Shown piece by piece: positions 1 to 9,246 of a stretch of 64,000 nucleotides of DNA. The notes under the pieces were generated by a model. That model was not told the origin of the DNA, did not search any database, and saw only the letters and a program-made list of their open reading frames with translations. The stretch comes from Tautonia plasticadhaerens. GTDB lineage: Bacteria; Planctomycetota; Planctomycetia; Isosphaerales; Isosphaeraceae. The position numbers were made by a program, and so were the translations under genes. How positions within the stretch are numbered: position 1 is the first letter of the stretch; each line of letters begins with the position of its first letter. Location: positions 7,502,001 through 7,566,000 of the forward strand of contig NZ_CP036426.1 in assembly GCF_007752535.1 (NCBI RefSeq), read 5' to 3'.

Positions 1-418
1 CCCCATCGGGAGCAAGACCAAATAAGGGGGCAGCGGACCGGTCGGGCAACCGCCCGGTCCCGCGGGTCGGCCCGGCCCGCCACCGACCCCCGGGTAGGTC
101 GCTCGAGGCGTCGGGCAACCGGCGTCCCAGAGAAATGGTCATCCGGGCGCCTTCGGGCGCCCGACAGAATCCGGCTTATCGCCCGTCACGAATCCCACCC
201 CCGCCATCCCGACCCGCGGGCCGAACCCGCTCCCGGCCCGCCCGACGACTCCGGTCCGCGCGATCGACGGACGGACCGTCCGCCCCCCGTGAAATCCGAT
301 GAATCCTGTCTTGCCGTACGGCGGCCGGCGCACTATGATGGATGCATCAGGGATCGATGATCCTGGACCAACGATCGGTCCTCCCCCGATCCGTCCCGAT
401 CAGCAAGGAGCGAGGCGG
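1..418. other. Gene-free left edge
   Basis: No convincing coding frame is seen here; the only open frame is a low-complexity Arg/Gly/Pro antisense frame. The one distinct structure is a perfect 8-bp stem with a TTCG loop at 144-163. It could be the 3' end of a transcript from outside the window, but no T-run follows it. Confidence 0.5.
144..163. terminator. 8-bp GC stem with TTCG tetraloop
   Basis: Arms CGGGCGCC and GGCGCCCG flank TTCG. A UUCG loop is an unusually stable RNA tetraloop when the stem is read in this direction. There is no downstream T-tract, so intrinsic termination is uncertain. It may only stabilise an RNA end. Confidence 0.3.
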
Positions 419-757
419 ATGAGTGCCGCAGCCCCGAGCGCCGTCGATCGCATCGCCCGCCCGGCCGCGGACGCGCCGGCCGAGGCTCCCGAGTTGTTTC
501 TGCTCGGGTCGATCGTTGACTCCTGGGTCGAGCCCGCCGGATCCTGCGACTGGGATTCCAGGCTGGTCCTCCAGGTCGTCCCTCGGGGCAGGCCCCGGGA
601 ACTGCTGACGGTGGAGGCCGATGCGGTCCTCGTCCCGGACCTCGGCTGGCTGGCCGACCTGGGGGAGAACCTCTGCCACGGCAGCCCCGTGCGGGTCAAG
701 GCCCGCCGATCCCGGTCGGGCGACCTCGAGGTCACCGAGTTGGATCTGGATCGCTGA
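419..757 (+). CDS. Small conserved-looking hypothetical protein
   Basis: This is a 112-residue protein of unknown function. I chose the ATG at 419 because AAGGAGCGAGG lies just upstream; the frame is open back to 299, but the extra residues look untranslated. After a low-complexity Ala/Pro N-terminus, residues about 25-110 alternate hydrophobic and charged stretches (LFLLGSIVDSW, RLVLQVV, RELLTVEADAVLV, CHGSPVRVKA, DLEVTELDLD). This resembles a small all-beta, possibly OB-like, fold, but that is a guess from pattern only. There is no signal peptide, membrane segment or metal motif. It stands alone, 464 bp ahead of the sdh operon on the same strand. Confidence 0.55.
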   Translation: MSAAAPSAVDRIARPAADAPAEAPELFLLGSIVDSWVEPAGSCDWDSRLVLQVVPRGRPRELLTVEADAVLVPDLGWLADLGENLCHGSPVRVKARRSRSGDLEVTELDLDR

Positions 758-1221
758 GCGGCCCCCTCCGCCTCGGGGCGCCCCTTCCCGGCCGATCGGC
801 CTTCGACCCCGGCTCCCCCTCGGCCCCCGCCTCGGTCGTCCCCAGGGGATCCCTCGCCGATCGGCCGGGGGATTCAAGGCCGCCGTCGGGCCCCCCCGGC
901 GGCCGGGACGACCAACCGTCCCGTCGCGCCGGCCGGACCGACCGAACCGGAGAGGACGCTTGACGCCCGATCCGAGGGACCTACAACGAGCGGTGGGCCG
1001 GGCCGGCCCCCCGCCCCCCGGCCCGCCGCCGACGAGCAATGGCAATCGCGCCCCCGTCGGTTTATGATGACGAGGGATGTCGTCCCCCGTCCCGGCCGAC
1101 CCCGCCCGCCTCGCTCCCGGGCCGACGACGGTCCCGAGCACTCCCCTCCCCGGACGACCGCCCCGGCCCTCGGGCCGCCCGGCGGCCGGCGACGGGGCTT
1201 CCTCCTCACTGGGATCCTGGA
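758..1221. other. Intergenic region upstream of sdhC
   Basis: There are 464 bp without a supportable gene. Open frames run through it only because stop codons are rare at this GC content. The least GC-rich patch, around 1058-1075 (GGTTTATGATGACG), is the best place for the sdh promoter, but no clear -35/-10 pair is visible. Confidence 0.4.
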
Positions 1222-2091
1222 ATGCTCCGCTCATCGATCGCCAAGAAGGCCGTGGTGGCCGTCACCGGCCTGCTGATGTTCGGCTTCGTCATCGGCCACA
1301 TGGTCGGCAACCTGCAGATCTTCCTCGGCCGGGAGACGATCAACAAGTACGCCGAGTTCCTGCATTCGATGCCCGAACTGCTCTGGGTCGTCCGATTCTC
1401 CCTGCTGGCGGCCGTCGCGCTGCACATCGGCTTCACCGTCTGGCTCTACCGCGAGAACCGCGCCTCCAGGCCCCAACGCTACGTGATGGAGCGGACGACC
1501 CGGGCCTCCACGGCCTCGCGGTCGATGATCCTCTCCGGCCTGCTCGTGCTGTCGTTCCTCGTCTACCACCTACTCCACTTCACCGTCCAGGTGACCAACC
1601 CGGACTACCAGCAGTACTACGAGCACGAGGGCCGACCGGTCACGCTGGTCCGCTACGAGCCCCCCGCCCAGATCGGCCCCGGCCAGGCCGAGGCGGACGC
1701 CGTCGCCGCCTCCGAGGCCGCCGCCGACACCCCGGCCGAGGACGGGATCGCGACCGAGGCCGCCGCCGCCATCCGGGAGATCCCGGCCGACTCCGTCGGC
1801 GCCGAGGCGAGGCGCGAGTACCGCCGGGACGTCTACCGCATGGTCATCCTCGGCTTCCGCTCCCCGCTGATCTCGCTGGCCTACATCGTCTCCATGGTCC
1901 TGCTCGGCCTGCACCTGAGCCACGGCGCCGGCGCCATGTTCCAGACCCTCGGCCTGACCTCGCCGAAATATCGCAAGGCGATGTTCCTGCTCGGCCCGGT
2001 CGCCGCGACGGTGATCGTCATCGGCAACGTCTCGATCCCGCTGGTCATCCTGCTCGACCACTGGACCGGCATCGGCCTCTTCGACATCTGA
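1222..2091 (+). CDS. sdhC: Succinate dehydrogenase cytochrome b subunit
   Basis: This is the membrane anchor and haem b subunit of succinate:quinone oxidoreductase (complex II), of the single-polypeptide cytochrome b558 type found with SdhA and SdhB. It has 289 residues. Membrane segments lie near 11-35, 55-77, 101-122, 206-231 and 255-279, with histidines placed to bind haem (H26, H68, H117/H120, H231). The start at 1222 puts [19 protein letters not shown] at the N-terminus, as is usual in the family; the frame opens further upstream but that part is low complexity. Residues about 145-200 are an Ala/Glu-rich hydrophilic insert between membrane segments 3 and 4, which makes the protein longer than typical SdhC. 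It is first in the sdhC-sdhA-sdhB operon, 74 bp before sdhA. Confidence 0.93.
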   Translation: MLRSSIAKKAVVAVTGLLMFGFVIGHMVGNLQIFLGRETINKYAEFLHSMPELLWVVRFSLLAAVALHIGFTVWLYRENRASRPQRYVMERTTRASTASRSMILSGLLVLSFLVYHLLHFTVQVTNPDYQQYYEHEGRPVTLVRYEPPAQIGPGQAEADAVAASEAAADTPAEDGIATEAAAAIREIPADSVGAEARREYRRDVYRMVILGFRSPLISLAYIVSMVLLGLHLSHGAGAMFQTLGLTSPKYRKAMFLLGPVAATVIVIGNVSIPLVILLDHWTGIGLFDI

Positions 2092-2165
2092 GCCGACCCG
2101 ATTCGCCCGATCGCGAACGCCCCCCCGCACACCCGACCGTCCGACCGTCCAGGAAAGGCACGCGC

Positions 2166-4094
2166 ATGAAGGTCCTCGAAGAGAGGCTCGACGCCCGGAT
2201 CCCCGACGGCCCGCTCGACCAGAAGTGGACCCGACACCAGGGCGAGATGAAGCTCGTCTCGCCGAACAACAAGCGCAAGTACACGGTCATCGTCGTCGGC
2301 ACCGGCCTGGCCGGCGGCTCCGCCGCCGCCACGCTCGCCGAGCTGGGCTACAACGTCCTGTCCTTCTGCTACCAGGACAGCGCCCGACGCGCCCACTCCA
2401 TCGCCGCCCAGGGCGGCATCAACGCCTGCAAGAACTATCAGAACGACGGCGACTCGGTCCGGCGCTTCTTCCACGACACCATCAAGGGCGGCGACTTCCG
2501 CAGCCGGGAGGCGAACGTCTACCGCCTCACCGAGCTGTCCACCGACATCATCGACCAGTGCGTCGCCCAGGGCGTCCCCTTCGCCCGGGAGTACGGCGGC
2601 ACCCTCGCCAACCGCTCCTTCGGCGGCGCCCAGGTCTCCCGGACCTTCTACGCCCGGGGCCAGACCGGCCAGCAGCTGCTGCTCGGCTGCTACCAGGCGA
2701 TGATGCGCCAGGTCAACGCCGGCAAGATCACGCTGTTCCCGCGCACCGAGATGCTGGACCTGGTCGTCGCCAACGGCCGGGCCATCGGCATCATCACGCG
2801 CGACATGGTCACCGGCAAGGTCGAGAAGCACTGCGCCGACGCCGTCGTCCTGGCCACCGGCGGCTACGGCAATGTCTTCTACCTCTCCACCAACGCCAAG
2901 GGCTGCAACGTCACCGCCGGCTTCCGTGCCTACCGCCAGGGGGCCTACTTCTCCAACCCCTGCTACACGCAGATCCACCCGACCTGCATCCCCCCGCACG
3001 GGGAGCACCAGTCGAAGCTCACCCTGATGAGCGAGTCGCTCCGCAACGACGGCCGCGTCTGGGTGTCGAAGACGCCCGGCGATAAGCGGGCCCCCGACCA
3101 GATCCCCGACGAGGACCGCGACTACTACCTGGAGCGCATCTACCCCTCCTTCGGCAACCTCGCCCCCCGGGACATTGCCAGCCGGGCCGCCAAGCGGGTC
3201 GTCGACGAGGGCCGGGGGGTCGGCCCGACCGGCGTCGGCGTCTACCTCGACTTCCGCGACGCGATCGGCCGCCTCGGCGCCCAGAACATCGCCGCTAAGT
3301 ACGGCAACCTGTTCGACATGTATCAGCGCATCACCGACGAGGACCCCTACAAGGTCCCGATGCGCATCTACCCGGCCAGCCACTACACCATGGGGGGGCT
3401 CTGGGTCGACTACAACCTGATGAGCAACCTCCCCGGCCTATTCGTCATCGGCGAGGCGAATTTCTCCGACCACGGCGCCAACCGCCTCGGCGCCAGCGCG
3501 CTGCTCCAGGGGTTGGTCGACGGCTACTTCGTGCTGCCCTACACCATCGGCGACTACTTCGCCCGCTTCAAGAAGCTGGACGCCTCCGCCGACCACCCCG
3601 AGTTCGACCAGGCCGAGGCCCGCGTCAAGGACCGAATCCGCACCTTCCTGTCGATCAACGGCCGGCGCACGCCCGACTCCTTCCACCGCCAGCTCGGCCA
3701 GCTCGTCTGGGACAAGTGCGGCATGTCCCGCAACGCCGAGGGCCTGAAGGAGGCCATCGCCAGGATCCCCGAGATCCGCCAGGAATTCTGGGAGGACGTC
3801 AAGGTCGTCGGCTCGGGCGAAGACCTGAACATCTCGCTGGAACAGGCCGGCCGCACCGCCGACTTCATCGACCTGGCCGAGCTGATGTGCCGGGACGCCC
3901 TGGCACGGGAGGAGTCCTGCGGCGGCCACTTCCGCGAGGAGCACCAGACCGACGAGGGGGAGGCCCTCCGGGACGACGAGCGTTTCTGCCACGTCTCCTG
4001 CTGGAAGTCCAATGGCACCGACCCCGACCCCGACCTGATCCTCGAGCCCCTGGTGTTCGAGAACGTCCAGCTTGCGACCCGGAGCTACAAGTAA
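2166..4094 (+). CDS. sdhA: Succinate dehydrogenase flavoprotein subunit
   Basis: This is the catalytic flavoprotein of complex II, oxidising succinate to fumarate and passing electrons to SdhB. It has 642 residues, normal for the non-proteobacterial SdhA/FrdA class. The FAD dinucleotide fold VVGTGLAGG is at residues 43-51. [11 protein letters not shown] follows, with H77 the expected covalent flavin attachment site. The HPT substrate region and the late [13 protein letters not shown] and GASALLQGL blocks are intact. The ATG at 2166 follows an AGGAAAGG ribosome binding site. It lies 74 bp after sdhC and 4 bp before sdhB, so it is certainly co-transcribed. Confidence 0.97.
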   Translation: MKVLEERLDARIPDGPLDQKWTRHQGEMKLVSPNNKRKYTVIVVGTGLAGGSAAATLAELGYNVLSFCYQDSARRAHSIAAQGGINACKNYQNDGDSVRRFFHDTIKGGDFRSREANVYRLTELSTDIIDQCVAQGVPFAREYGGTLANRSFGGAQVSRTFYARGQTGQQLLLGCYQAMMRQVNAGKITLFPRTEMLDLVVANGRAIGIITRDMVTGKVEKHCADAVVLATGGYGNVFYLSTNAKGCNVTAGFRAYRQGAYFSNPCYTQIHPTCIPPHGEHQSKLTLMSESLRNDGRVWVSKTPGDKRAPDQIPDEDRDYYLERIYPSFGNLAPRDIASRAAKRVVDEGRGVGPTGVGVYLDFRDAIGRLGAQNIAAKYGNLFDMYQRITDEDPYKVPMRIYPASHYTMGGLWVDYNLMSNLPGLFVIGEANFSDHGANRLGASALLQGLVDGYFVLPYTIGDYFARFKKLDASADHPEFDQAEARVKDRIRTFLSINGRRTPDSFHRQLGQLVWDKCGMSRNAEGLKEAIARIPEIRQEFWEDVKVVGSGEDLNISLEQAGRTADFIDLAELMCRDALAREESCGGHFREEHQTDEGEALRDDERFCHVSCWKSNGTDPDPDLILEPLVFENVQLATRSYK

Positions 4095-4098
4095 TCCC

Positions 4099-4842
<744 letters not shown>

Positions 4843-4994
4843 TCCCGCAGGGCGACCGATCCGATTCGCCCGGCGATGCCCGCCGGCCAACACTCGATCA
4901 ACGGGCCGGCACCGGTTCCCCGGGCCGGCCCGAAACCTTGCGCGGCGAGAGGCCGCACGGACCGTTTCTCCCCCCGAGTCATCCGCCCCTGGCC

Positions 4995-6116
4995 TCAGGC
5001 GGAGAACCGCACGCAGTAGACCGGCGGGAGGTGCTCGGAGACCGCGAGCCAGGAATCTCCCGAATCTTCCGAGACCCACAGCGAGCCGGTCGTCGAACCG
5101 AAGGCGAGCACCTCCCCCCGGTCGTCCACGTCCATCGCGTGGCGATAGACGAGGTCGTAGGCGTTGCGCTGCGGCAACCCGGCCGTGATCACGTCGAACG
5201 ACCGTCCGCCGTCCCGGGTGCGGGTCACCACGACCTTGCCGCCGACCGGGATCCGCTTCTCGTCCTTCTGGGCCGGGACGAACCAGGCGGTGTCCGGATC
5301 TTCGGGGTGGACCGCCACGGCGAAGCCGAAGGTGGAGGGCACCCGGTCCGACGCGACCTCGTGCCAGGAACTCGCCCCGTCGGTCGTCCGGAAGATGCCG
5401 TTGTGGTGCTGGGCCCAGAGGCAATCGGGCTCATCCCGGCAGCGGACGACCCGGTGGGGGTCCTGGATGTTCGGGTCGTCCTTGTGCTCGGGGGGCATGT
5501 AGGCGGCGAACATCCCCGAGGCCCGGCAGTCCCAGGAGGCCCCGCCGTCGTCCGTCGCCCAGACTCCGCCGCAGGAGACGCCGAGCATCAATCGCCCCGG
5601 GTCCCTCGGGTCGAGGCAGATCGAGTGGATCCCCGGCCGGTCCGCCCCCCCGCCGAACCAGGCCTTCCGCGAGGGATGCCGCCAGAGCGTCTCCACCAGC
5701 GCCCACGACCGGCCCCCGTCCCCCGACCGGAACAGGCCGCCGGGGATCGTCCCGCACCAGAGCACCCCGGCCTCCTCGGGCCCCCCCGGCTCCAGGGCCC
5801 AGACCTTGTCCAGCGCCCAGGGCTGGGGCTGGCCCGTGAACGGATGCGTCTCGACATCCTCCGGCCCCTGTTCCGGGAAGACCGGCACCGCGACCTCCTC
5901 CCAGGTCGACCCGCCGTCCCCCGATCGGTGGAACTTCGAGCCGAAATGGCCGTGGTCGAGCGCCGCGTAGAGCGCCCCGTCCCTCGGGTCGGCCAGCGTC
6001 ATCGGGACGTTGTCCCCCTCGAACGCGACCCCGACCACCTCCCATCCCGCCCCCGACCCCGACCGCTCGATCGTGAACAGCCCCTTGCGCGTGGCCACCA
6101 GGAGTCGCCGTCCCAT
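4995..6116 (-). CDS. BNR/sialidase-like beta-propeller protein
   Basis: This 373-residue cytoplasmic-looking protein is built of repeated BNR/Asp-box units (for example RSGDGGSTWEEV, RSGDGGRSWALV, ATDDGGASWDCR, RTTDGASSWHEV, RTRDGGRSFDVI, VSEDSGDSWLAV). This is the pattern of a sialidase-type or photosynthesis-stability-factor-like beta-propeller. No catalytic sialidase residues can be assigned, so glycosidase activity is not implied. The start ATG at 6116 has a GGAGG site just upstream. It lies 29 bp downstream of the MoaD/ThiS-like gene on the same strand, and the pair is probably an operon. The substrate is unknown. Confidence 0.85.
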   Translation of the reverse strand: MGRRLLVATRKGLFTIERSGSGAGWEVVGVAFEGDNVPMTLADPRDGALYAALDHGHFGSKFHRSGDGGSTWEEVAVPVFPEQGPEDVETHPFTGQPQPWALDKVWALEPGGPEEAGVLWCGTIPGGLFRSGDGGRSWALVETLWRHPSRKAWFGGGADRPGIHSICLDPRDPGRLMLGVSCGGVWATDDGGASWDCRASGMFAAYMPPEHKDDPNIQDPHRVVRCRDEPDCLWAQHHNGIFRTTDGASSWHEVASDRVPSTFGFAVAVHPEDPDTAWFVPAQKDEKRIPVGGKVVVTRTRDGGRSFDVITAGLPQRNAYDLVYRHAMDVDDRGEVLAFGSTTGSLWVSEDSGDSWLAVSEHLPPVYCVRFSA

Positions 6117-6145
6117 CGCGGACCTCCGTGAGCTTCGGAGCGCGG

Positions 6146-6415
6146 TCAGCCGCCCGAGAGCGCCTGGAAGACATACACCTCCGCCCCCTCCGGCACCGGG
6201 TCGGACAGGCCGACCCGGTCGGCGATCCGATCGCCGTCGACGAAGACGGACATGTGCTTCCTCAGCGCCCCCCGGTCGTCCAGCACGTAGCCCCGGGCCC
6301 TCGGGTTGGCCTCGAAGACGGCGTCGAGCACCGCTCGGACGCTCGAGCCCGCCACCTCCGACGCCGGGCATGCCACGTGACGCTGGATGTTCTGCGTGAA
6401 GACGACGCGGGCCAT
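6146..6415 (-). CDS. MoaD/ThiS family ubiquitin-like sulfur carrier
   Basis: This 89-residue protein with a beta-grasp pattern ends in Gly-Gly, the residue pair adenylated and thiocarboxylated in MoaD/ThiS-type sulfur carriers. The central FVDGDRIADRVGLSDPVPEGAEVYVF block matches the family's C-terminal half. No MoaE, MoeB or thiamine gene is nearby. Its partner is instead the BNR-propeller gene 29 bp downstream, so its role may not be molybdopterin synthesis. The C-terminus LSGG is intact. Family assignment is firm; pathway is unknown. Confidence 0.85.
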   Translation of the reverse strand: MARVVFTQNIQRHVACPASEVAGSSVRAVLDAVFEANPRARGYVLDDRGALRKHMSVFVDGDRIADRVGLSDPVPEGAEVYVFQALSGG

Positions 6416-6531
6416 GACGAACGACCGCCTCCGGGACCGGAACAGTTATACACCGGACCAATCCATACGGCTTCGACCGCAATCCGTCAACCCATCCGGG
6501 CGGAGGAAATCGGCCGAGTTCCCAGAAGTGG

Positions 6532-7671
6532 TTATCCGGCCGATGGTTCCGGCCCCTTCGGTTGGTCCCTCGTCAGGCAATGCAGCGTGCCCAATCCCCA
6601 GACCAGCTCCACCGCGTGGATCCCCACCACCACCCGGCCCGGGAACAGGTCGGCCAGGATCCCCAGCGCGACCCGGTCCTTCGGGTCGTTGAAGGTCGGG
6701 ACGAGGACGACGGAGTTCGCGACGTAGAAGTTCGCATAACTGGCCGGGATGCGCTGGCCGTCGAAGACGACCGGTGCGGGCATCGGCAGCTCCACCACCC
6801 GGAGCGGGCGGTGGTCCTGGTCGGTCGCCTCCCGGAGCCGCTCCAGGTTCTCCCGGAGCGGCCCGTGGTTCGGGTCCCCCTCGTTTTCCTCGACGCAGGC
6901 CACCACCGTCGTCTCGTCGACGAACCGGGCGATGTCGTCGACGTGCCCGTGCGTGTCGTCCCCCACGATCCCCCGGCCGAGCCAGATGACCTTCGAAGCC
7001 CCCAGGTAATCGCGCAAGAGCTGTTCATATCCCGCCCGGTCGAGGCCCGGGTTGCGCTCCTGCTCGTGCGAGAGCAGGCATTCCTCGGTCGTGATCAGCG
7101 TCCCCAGGCCGTTCACGTCGACCGCCCCGCCTTCGAGCACCACCCGCCTCGACTCCTGCTCGATCGTCGTCCGGGGGGCCCATCGCGTCATCCCCAGCCG
7201 GTCGGCCACGAACCGGGGCAGGCGGTTGTCCCGCGTCCAGTTGTCGTACTTGGCCCAGGCGTTGAACTTCCAGTCGACCAGCGCCACCGGGGGCGGCTCC
7301 CCCTCGGCGCCGTGCGACCGGTCCCGGACCACGAACATCGGCCCCGAGTCGCGCAGCCAGCCGCGATCGGTCCGATGGCGGACGAACTCGACCCGATCGG
7401 GGTCGACCCCGGATTTCTCCAGGGCGTCGGCCGCCCTCCGCTCCGCCTTCCCCGAGCCGACGAGGATCCGGACCCGCTCCGACCGGCTCAGGTATCGGAC
7501 GATCTCGGCGTACACCCACCGGATCGGCCCGAACTTGCCGGGCCAGTCCTCCTTGTTCCGCGGCCAGGCGATCCAGGTCGCCTCGTGGGGCTCCCACTCG
7601 GCCGGGAGCCGGTAGCCGAGCGACGAGGGCAGTTCGGCCGGGGACGGGGTCGGTTCGTCGGTCGATGACAT
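6532..7671 (-). CDS. aguA: Agmatine deiminase (PAD family)
   Basis: This enzyme hydrolyses agmatine to N-carbamoylputrescine and ammonia, the first step of the agmatine route to putrescine. It has 379 residues, the usual family length. Visible motifs are PAEWEPHEATWIAWPRN near the N-terminus, the DSGPMFVV block, the GDDTHGHVDDIARF block containing catalytic His/Asp, and the catalytic cysteine near C365 in GTLHCLTRDQP. The start ATG is at 7671. The next enzyme of the pathway, N-carbamoylputrescine amidase, is encoded about 4 kb away at 11612-12499 on the same strand, not adjacent. The gene stands alone, divergent from the acyl-CoA dehydrogenase. Confidence 0.9.
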   Translation of the reverse strand: MSSTDEPTPSPAELPSSLGYRLPAEWEPHEATWIAWPRNKEDWPGKFGPIRWVYAEIVRYLSRSERVRILVGSGKAERRAADALEKSGVDPDRVEFVRHRTDRGWLRDSGPMFVVRDRSHGAEGEPPPVALVDWKFNAWAKYDNWTRDNRLPRFVADRLGMTRWAPRTTIEQESRRVVLEGGAVDVNGLGTLITTEECLLSHEQERNPGLDRAGYEQLLRDYLGASKVIWLGRGIVGDDTHGHVDDIARFVDETTVVACVEENEGDPNHGPLRENLERLREATDQDHRPLRVVELPMPAPVVFDGQRIPASYANFYVANSVVLVPTFNDPKDRVALGILADLFPGRVVVGIHAVELVWGLGTLHCLTRDQPKGPEPSAG

Positions 7672-7952
7672 CGTTCGGGCCGCTCGGGGGGGCAACGAGG
7701 CAGGGTCGATCCGGCCGACCCCGGGACGCCACATCCTAAGCCGCACCAGTGGAATGGGGAACAGATCTCGCGCAGGACCGCAGTGACGCCGAGAAGACGG
7801 GGCAATCATCCCCTCTCCTCTTCTTCCCCGCGCCTCTGCGTGAGGTCTTCCCGCATCCCCTTCTCCCCTTGTCTCGATCCGCCGTCGGGCTAGACTATCC
7901 CCCGAGGACCGGGGCCTTGCCCCAGCAATCGAGCGGCACGGAGGCTGCCCCC

Positions 7953-9098
7953 ATGGACGACCTGCTCACCCCCGCCCAGCGCTCCTGGTTCGACGCCGCC
8001 GTCACCTTCGCGAAGTCGGAGCTGGTCGACGACGTCGCCTCCCGCGACCTCGAAGGCACCTTCTACCGGGACGGCTATCGTCGGTGCGGCTCCCTCGGCC
8101 TGCTCGGCCTGCCCGTCCCCCGGGAATACGGCGGCCAGGGGGACGACCTCCTCTCGGCGGTCGCCGCCGTCGAGGGCCTCGGCTACGGCTGCCCGGATAC
8201 CGGCCTCGTCTTCGCCCTCGGCGCCTCGCTCTGGACGGTCACCATGCCGATCCTCGCCTTCGGCACCGAGGAGCAGAGGCGCCGATGGCTGCCCGGCCTC
8301 TGCGACGGCACCCTCTTCGGCGCCAACGCCGCCAGCGAGCCCGAGGCCGGCTCCGACATCTTCAGCATGAGCACGAAGGCCGAGAAGCGGGGAGACCGCT
8401 GGGTCCTCAACGGTCGCAAGATCTGGATCACCGGCGGTGCCATCGCCGACGTGCTGGTCGTCTTCGCCACCGTCGACCCCGGCAAGGGGGCCCTCGGCCT
8501 CACCTCCTTCATCGTGCCGAAGGACACCCCCGGCCTCCGGATCGTCCGGGAGATCCCCAAGCTCGGCATGCGGACCGCCCCGATGGCCGAGTTGGCCTTC
8601 GAGGACTGCGAGCTGCCCCTCGACGCCATCCTCGAACGGGAAGGACGGGGCGCCCGGGTCTTCAACGCCGCGCTGGAATGGGAGCGCGGCGCGATCCTCG
8701 CCGGCACCCTTGGCACGATGCGACGCCAGCTCGAACGCTGCGTCGAGCACGCCCGCAAGCGCAAGCAATTCGGCCAGGCCATCTCCAAGTTCCAGGCCGT
8801 CTCCCACCGCATCGTCGACATGAAACTCCGCCTCGAAACGTGCCGTCCGCTGGTCTACGGCTTCGCCCGCACCAAGGCCCGGGGCGAGGACGCCACCCTC
8901 GAAGCCGCGATGGCCAAGCTCCACGTCTCCGAGTGCTTCGTCGCCAACAGCCTCGACGCCGTCCGCCTCTTCGGCGCCGCCGGCTACGTCTGCGAGAACG
9001 GCATCGAGCGCGACCTCAGGGACAGCGTCGGCGGCGTCATCTTCTCCGGCACGAATGACATCCAGCGCAACATCATCGCGGCCCGCTTGCGGCTCTGA
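7953..9098 (+). CDS. Acyl-CoA dehydrogenase family protein
   Basis: This is a 381-residue FAD-dependent acyl-CoA dehydrogenase fold. The ANAASEPEAGSD block and WVLNGRKIWITGG (flavin and substrate site) are present, as are the RKQFGQAISKFQAV and C-terminal FSGTNDIQRNIIA blocks. The classical catalytic glutamate sits in YEGT at this last place. Here the residues are FSGT (about residue 363 onward), so the base must lie elsewhere or the activity differs. A GAGG site precedes the chosen ATG. The 281-bp upstream gap is shared with divergent aguA and contains TAGACTAT near 7891 as a possible -10. Substrate cannot be predicted. Confidence 0.85.
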   Translation: MDDLLTPAQRSWFDAAVTFAKSELVDDVASRDLEGTFYRDGYRRCGSLGLLGLPVPREYGGQGDDLLSAVAAVEGLGYGCPDTGLVFALGASLWTVTMPILAFGTEEQRRRWLPGLCDGTLFGANAASEPEAGSDIFSMSTKAEKRGDRWVLNGRKIWITGGAIADVLVVFATVDPGKGALGLTSFIVPKDTPGLRIVREIPKLGMRTAPMAELAFEDCELPLDAILEREGRGARVFNAALEWERGAILAGTLGTMRRQLERCVEHARKRKQFGQAISKFQAVSHRIVDMKLRLETCRPLVYGFARTKARGEDATLEAAMAKLHVSECFVANSLDAVRLFGAAGYVCENGIERDLRDSVGGVIFSGTNDIQRNIIAARLRL

Positions 9099-9246
9099 GC
9101 TGCAAGGATGCCCGAGCACCCGGGAATCCTCGACGGCGTCCCCTACCCTCGCCCCGTGCCCCAGATTAGCATCCGGGACGGGACGATGTGCCATGCGTCG
9201 GATGGCCCCCGGGTGCAAGCGGAGCGACATCGGGTCCAGGTGCAGC

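Noticed and set aside
347-1234. Minus-strand 295-residue frame over the first gene and the sdh leader
   Set aside because: Low complexity and antisense to a gene with a good ribosome binding site.
9193-9246. Earlier ATG for the GH97 gene
   Set aside because: It would add 18 polar residues before the hydrophobic export signal; the ATG at 9247 places the signal at the N-terminus.
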